Below, piece by piece: positions 5,597-8,583 of a DNA stretch of 8,583 nt. This DNA comes from Chitinophagaceae bacterium UBA2793 (GTDB lineage: Bacteria; Bacteroidota; Bacteroidia; Chitinophagales; Chitinophagaceae). The notes beneath the pieces are model-generated. The model was not told where the DNA came from. It worked only from the letters and a program-made list of their open reading frames with translations, and ran no database searches. How positions within the stretch are numbered: the stretch's first letter is position 1; every line of letters starts with the position of its first letter. The DNA lies in NCBI GenBank assembly GCA_002352045.1, contig DEHT01000037.1, forward strand, positions 2,230-10,812, in the 5' to 3' direction. Made by a program: the position numbers and the translations under genes.

Positions 5597-7528
5597 ATGA
5601 AAAGAAGGTCGTTTATAAAATCGTCGGGAGCACTTACAGTTGGTTCTGTTTTGTTGAATGGTATTTCGGTAAAAGGAACTCCATTGCCACCTCCCTTTAC
5701 CTGCCAGCAAATACAGGATAGAATTTTTGTGATGATAAATTTGTTTGGCGCCAACGATACATTAAATACGGTGGTACCCATGCAGCAGTATAGCATTTAT
5801 GCCAATGCCAGGCCTACCATTCGGATTATGGATGCAGGTGCTAACAAATATCTTGAATTAGACAGTACCCTACCCACAAATCAACAAACGGCTTTGCATC
5901 CTATAATGACTCCTTTTAAAGCATTGTACGACGAAGGAAAATTAAACGTAGTGCATGGCGTTGGTTATCTTAATAACAATAGAAGTCATTTTAAAAGCGA
6001 TGATTTATGGAACACTGCCGGCGATACTACCCCTGCCAATTTTAATCACTTAAGTGGCTGGGCTGGAGAGCTATTTGAATATAGGTATCCCGGAATTTTA
6101 GGAAGCCCCAATGCTGCCATGCCCGACCCTCCTTGTATTGAAATGGGTGCAACTGCTGGTTCTATTTTATTTCAAACTGCCAACAACAACAATGCATCGG
6201 TGCTATTAACCAACTCAAATATTGCCACTTATTACAACACGCTCATAGCAGTAGGTGGCCCGGCACCTGCTACCCTTCCTCCCGGTGATTTTGGAGCCGA
6301 CCTTACTTTTATTGACGATGTGCAAAGGCTAAGTAATATTTATGCTCAAAGAATACAATCTGTTTTTAATGCCGGAAACAATAGTGCAGGAGTAACCTAT
6401 CCCAATACATCCATAGCCAATCAATTAAAAACAGTGGCAAGGCTTATAAAGGGTGGTAGCAAATCTAATATGTACACCGTGCATCAATATGGCTTTGATA
6501 CACATGGAAATCAAATTATAAATGGCAGTTCGCATACAGGCCTTCATTCAAATTTATTAAGAGATTTAACCATGGGTATTAAAGCTTTTATGGATGATAT
6601 TGCTGCCCTGGGTTTTGAAGACAGAGTAGTTATAACCACTCACTCCGAATTTGGAAGAACCATCGACGAAAATTCCGGCTTAGGTACCGACCATGGTGGA
6701 GTAAGCACAATGTTTGTAATTGGCAAAGGTGTAAAACCCGGCATCACCGGTACTCCTATTGACCTCACAAAAGTTACTACCCGGGCTTTAACCGATTTAC
6801 AATTTGATTATAGAGCCGTGTGGGCAGCAGTATTACAGGATTTTATGGGGCATGGCCCACAACCAATGACTGCCGCAAGAATGAATGACTTTACCACAAC
6901 TAAACCCGCTATCATTTCAGAAGAATACAAAGCAACTCCGGCATGCTATATCAACTATATTGTTTTACCGGTAACCATTGCCAGTTTTAACGTCCGTCTT
7001 TTGGCTTCGGGCAATGCTGAATTAGTGTGGGAAACTTCTTCGGAAACTAATTGTAAAGAATTTGATGTACAACATAGTATTGATAATTTAAATTGGACAT
7101 CTATTGGCACGGTTGCTGGCAATGGAAATTCGTCTATGCTTAGCCGATATTCTTTACAGCATAGTAAGCCATCAGTGGGCATTAACTATTACAGACTTTG
7201 GCAGGTAGATTACAATGGAAGTCGCCGCATATTTGGCCCAAAAATATTGAGGGTTAAAAAACAACAGGGTTTTGAAGTGAAAATTTATCCCAACCCGGCT
7301 GTGTACGATTTCAATATTGCCATTACTGCAGAAAAGAAACAAAATGCAGTTATAAACATTTATGATATCCAGGGACATTTACTCAACAGTCGAAATGCTG
7401 CCATTCCAGTTGGATTTACAAAAATAAATATTCCGGTAAACCAGTTGCGAAATTACAAGGGCGAAATAATTGTACAAATAAAAACAGATTATGGATTTGA
7501 ACAGGCATCAAAACTAATTATTCAATAA
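5597..7528 (+). CDS. DUF1501 family protein with Tat-like signal, FnIII-like module and T9SS C-terminal sorting tail
   Basis: A 643-residue exported protein. The N-terminus has a twin-arginine motif (KRRSFIK, residues 2-8), then a mildly hydrophobic segment to about residue 23, as is common in DUF1501 proteins. The DUF1501 domain (Pfam PF07394, alkaline-phosphatase-like superfamily, activity unknown) spans about 40-430: DRIFVMINLFGANDTLNTVVP (first conserved block, 41-61), RSHFKSDDLW (129-138), GFDTHGNQ (299-306), SEFGR (350-354) and GTDHGG (363-368). The last three carry the Asp, His and Glu residues likely to bind metal. Residues about 457-553 form a beta-rich FnIII-like module (LPVTIASF start, INYYRLWQVD near its end), frequent in Bacteroidota secreted proteins. 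Residues 559-643 are a type A T9SS sorting tail with the IYPNP signature (563-567). It follows the DUF1800 gene by 17 bp and ends the operon at a strong terminator. Many relatives have GGNDGLN where this has GANDTLN. Confidence 0.94.
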   Translation: MKRRSFIKSSGALTVGSVLLNGISVKGTPLPPPFTCQQIQDRIFVMINLFGANDTLNTVVPMQQYSIYANARPTIRIMDAGANKYLELDSTLPTNQQTALHPIMTPFKALYDEGKLNVVHGVGYLNNNRSHFKSDDLWNTAGDTTPANFNHLSGWAGELFEYRYPGILGSPNAAMPDPPCIEMGATAGSILFQTANNNNASVLLTNSNIATYYNTLIAVGGPAPATLPPGDFGADLTFIDDVQRLSNIYAQRIQSVFNAGNNSAGVTYPNTSIANQLKTVARLIKGGSKSNMYTVHQYGFDTHGNQIINGSSHTGLHSNLLRDLTMGIKAFMDDIAALGFEDRVVITTHSEFGRTIDENSGLGTDHGGVSTMFVIGKGVKPGITGTPIDLTKVTTRALTDLQFDYRAVWAAVLQDFMGHGPQPMTAARMNDFTTTKPAIISEEYKATPACYINYIVLPVTIASFNVRLLASGNAELVWETSSETNCKEFDVQHSIDNLNWTSIGTVAGNGNSSMLSRYSLQHSKPSVGINYYRLWQVDYNGSRRIFGPKILRVKKQQGFEVKIYPNPAVYDFNIAITAEKKQNAVINIYDIQGHLLNSRNAAIPVGFTKINIPVNQLRNYKGEIIVQIKTDYGFEQASKLIIQ

Positions 7529-7532
7529 TATT

Positions 7533-7557
7533 AAAACTCCGCATTAGCGGAGTTTTT
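7533..7557 (+). terminator. Strong rho-independent terminator of the DUF1800-DUF1501 operon
   Basis: AAAACTCCGC (7533-7542), loop ATTA, GCGGAGTTTT (7547-7556): ten perfect pairs with a tetraloop and a T run, starting four bases after the DUF1501 stop codon. The A and T runs on both flanks would let it work in either direction, though only a rightward transcript reaches it here. Confidence 0.93.
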
Positions 7558-7631
7558 AATGCGTTACACTACATTCTTTTAAATGGTTTGTTAAACGAAA
7601 TATTGCTGTTTTTATGCTGAAATTTTAGGCT

Positions 7632-7638
7632 TACCTTG
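7632..7638 (+). promoter_or_regulatory. Candidate -7 box of the HPF/RaiA gene
   Basis: TACCTTG resembles TAnnTTTG with one T missing and lies 33 bp before the ATG at 7672. No TTG-type -33 element has ideal spacing (the nearest is at 7603-7605, 26 bp upstream). If it is the -7 box, the in-frame TTG at 7636 lies inside the promoter and cannot be the translation start. Confidence 0.33.
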
Positions 7639-7671
7639 TGGCAAAAGTATTATTCATTAAAAGATAAGATT

Positions 7672-7989
7672 ATGTTGATACAGATTAACTCAGACAAAAA
7701 CATTGAAAGTACAGCAGCCTCTATTGCTCATTTTTCTGAAATTATTAAAGAACAGCTTCTACGCTTCGAAGAGCATATAACCAGGGTAGATGTACACCTG
7801 AGCGATGTAAATGGCGATAAAGAAAACGGAGCCGATAAACAATGTTTAATGGAAACTAAAATAAAAGGTGGAAGCCCCATAGTGGTTACTACTACCGAAG
7901 CCACCCCTCACATGGCAGTTAAATTTGCAGGTGAAAAAATTGCAATCCTATTGGAAAAAGCACTTGAAAAACGAAGGGTTCAATCTTAA
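7672..7989 (+). CDS. HPF/RaiA family ribosome-associated protein
   Basis: A 105-residue cytosolic protein of the ribosome hibernation factor family (Pfam PF02482). Such proteins bind the small subunit at the decoding centre and tRNA/mRNA channel and keep ribosomes inactive in stationary phase or stress. Features: the first strand LIQINSDKN (2-10), a helix to about residue 34, the RVDVHLSDVNGDK segment (38-50) with the basic/acidic strand-turn common in this subgroup, a strand ETKIKGGSPIVVT, and a final helix FAGEKIAILLEKALEKRR. It is the short form, without the C-terminal dimerisation domain of long HPF. ATG 7672 is preferred over an in-frame TTG at 7636, because the family pattern begins at MLIQIN and the TTG overlaps a possible promoter. 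Monocistronic, between two strong hairpins. Confidence 0.88.
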   Translation: MLIQINSDKNIESTAASIAHFSEIIKEQLLRFEEHITRVDVHLSDVNGDKENGADKQCLMETKIKGGSPIVVTTTEATPHMAVKFAGEKIAILLEKALEKRRVQS

Positions 7990-8000
7990 ATTCATACATT

Positions 8001-8030
8001 AAGCTTCGCCCCGGCGAAGCTTTTTATTTT
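8001..8030 (+). terminator. Terminator between the HPF/RaiA gene and the convergent DUF1801 gene
   Basis: AAGCTTCGC (8001-8009), loop CCCG, GCGAAGCTT (8014-8022), nine perfect pairs followed by a T-rich run (TTTTTATTTTTTAT). It starts 11 bp after the HPF/RaiA stop, and its far arm ends one base from the DUF1801 stop codon (8024-8026). On the minus strand the hairpin is followed by AATGTATG rather than a T run, so it serves the rightward transcript best, though it could also slow the leftward one. Confidence 0.9.
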
Positions 8031-8479
8031 TTATAAATTTTCTCGTAGAGTTTAATCCAATCTTTCACCGTCATTTTTGTACAAAGATTTGCAATTAGCT
8101 CCATAGGAATTTTATCAACTTTTTTAAATCGAATACAACTTTTGCCCATATCCAGCTTACCAATAGCAGCAGAAGTATAAGCATTGGTAAACCATTGCAG
8201 CAAAGCCGCATCGGCATATATTCCCATGTGATACAAGGCAATAAAATTCTTTTGAGAGGCTATGCTTAAAAAAGGAAGAGCATCGGTTGGTTTACAATGA
8301 TAGCCATCCGGATAAATACTATGCGGCACCACAAAACTTATCATACCATATTGCATGGTTGGTTCAAATCCTTTTGGAAGATGGTCTGTAATAGTTTTAT
8401 ACAGGGCTTGCATAGGAGCCTTACGTTCGATTGGCAAGCCATCAAAATATGCTTCAATATCGGTTGCAGTGGATTTCAT
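8024..8479 (-). CDS. DUF1801 domain-containing protein (YdhG-like)
   Basis: A 151-residue, probably cytosolic protein of the DUF1801 family (Pfam PF08818, which includes B. subtilis YdhG), a small alpha/beta domain of unknown biochemical role. Family features: an N-terminal helix with DIEAYFDGLPIERK (7-20), LPKGFEPTMQYGMISFVVP (34-52), where relatives have a similar 'YGxPxF' turn, a strand pair PFLSIASQKNFIALYHMGIY, and the C-terminal GKSCIRFKKVDKIPMELI (112-129), then a closing helix. No signal peptide or membrane segment. The length is normal for the family. The start ATG sits behind an A/T-rich leader with a TAAATTTA box (8501-8508) about 20 bp upstream as a possible -7 element. It is convergent with the HPF/RaiA gene, sharing the hairpin at 8001-8022. 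Confidence 0.88.
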   Translation of the reverse strand: MKSTATDIEAYFDGLPIERKAPMQALYKTITDHLPKGFEPTMQYGMISFVVPHSIYPDGYHCKPTDALPFLSIASQKNFIALYHMGIYADAALLQWFTNAYTSAAIGKLDMGKSCIRFKKVDKIPMELIANLCTKMTVKDWIKLYEKIYKK

Positions 8480-8583
8480 TTTAATAAAATTTGTGTTACC
8501 TAAATTTACATGCTCTTATGGGAATTGATAGCATTTTAATTTTATCTTGTAGTAACAAAGGCATTAAAACTTTTAAAGTTGCC
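8480..8583. other. Upstream region of the DUF1801 gene and right window edge
   Basis: It contains the palindromic TAAATTTA (8501-8508), usable as a -7-like box in either direction (for the DUF1801 gene on the minus strand), and TATCTTGT (8543-8550), a poor match to TAnnTTTG that might drive a rightward gene beyond the edge. A plus-strand frame from ATG 8518 stays open to base 8583 (22 codons), but it is too short to judge. No RNA gene was seen. Confidence 0.4.

Noticed and set aside
3941..5796. Several minus-strand and one plus-strand overlapping frames within the DUF1800 and DUF1501 genes
   Set aside because: All overlap conserved coding sequence in another frame and lack start signals or recognisable motifs.
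7636..7671. TTG start at 7636 adding 12 residues to the HPF/RaiA protein
   Set aside because: The TTG lies within a possible -7 box, the added residues do not look like the family, and ATG 7672 starts exactly at the conserved MLIQIN pattern.
8297..8503. Plus-strand 68-codon frame opposite the DUF1801 gene
   Set aside because: Antisense shadow of a recognised family member.
1..8583. CRISPR arrays, tRNA or rRNA genes, insertion sequences, toxin-antitoxin or phage genes
   Set aside because: Looked for on both strands; no spaced repeats, cloverleaf, transposase, terminal inverted repeats or small toxin-antitoxin pair were recognised.

Overview
The window looks like chromosomal DNA of a Bacteroidota bacterium, most likely of the Chitinophagaceae or a close relative. 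Several signs agree. The DNA is A/T-rich. Genes start behind A/T-rich leaders (often ending AATTTATG) with no clear Shine-Dalgarno sequence. Several starts are preceded by TAnnTTTG-like -7 boxes, typical of the Bacteroidota housekeeping sigma factor. One protein ends in a type IX secretion (T9SS) sorting tail, which is essentially confined to this phylum. The family-level placement is inference; the phylum is well supported.

Layout: (1) 1-570, the C-terminal part of S-adenosylhomocysteine hydrolase (ahcY), cut by the left edge and followed by a good terminator at 654-688. (2) 571-960, the only long stretch without a recognised gene; it holds a 7-bp tandem repeat, the terminator and a dubious 49-codon ORF. 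(3) 961-1797, a short-chain dehydrogenase/reductase. (4) 1986-2645, a small exported protein of unknown function. (5) 2661-3704 on the minus strand, a nucleoid-associated protein of the NdpA/YejK family, convergent with (4). (6) A divergent intergenic region at 3705-3950, then a two-gene operon: a DUF1800 protein (3951-5579) and, 17 bp later, a DUF1501 protein (5597-7528) carrying a Tat-like signal, an FnIII-like module and a T9SS tail; a strong terminator at 7533-7557 ends it. (7) 7672-7989, an HPF/RaiA-type ribosome-associated protein, ending in a hairpin that abuts the convergent DUF1801 gene (8024-8479, minus). (8) 8480-8583, the upstream region of the DUF1801 gene, possibly with a promoter for a gene to the right.

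Functionally this is mostly a collection of independent housekeeping genes (methyl cycle, nucleoid, ribosome hibernation, redox). The exception is the DUF1800-DUF1501 operon, a widespread but biochemically uncharacterised pair. The DUF1501 protein belongs to the alkaline-phosphatase-like superfamily and here appears to be exported and anchored or released at the cell surface by T9SS, while its DUF1800 partner shows no signal peptide. This is the least understood system in the window. No tRNA, rRNA, CRISPR array, transposase or phage gene was seen.
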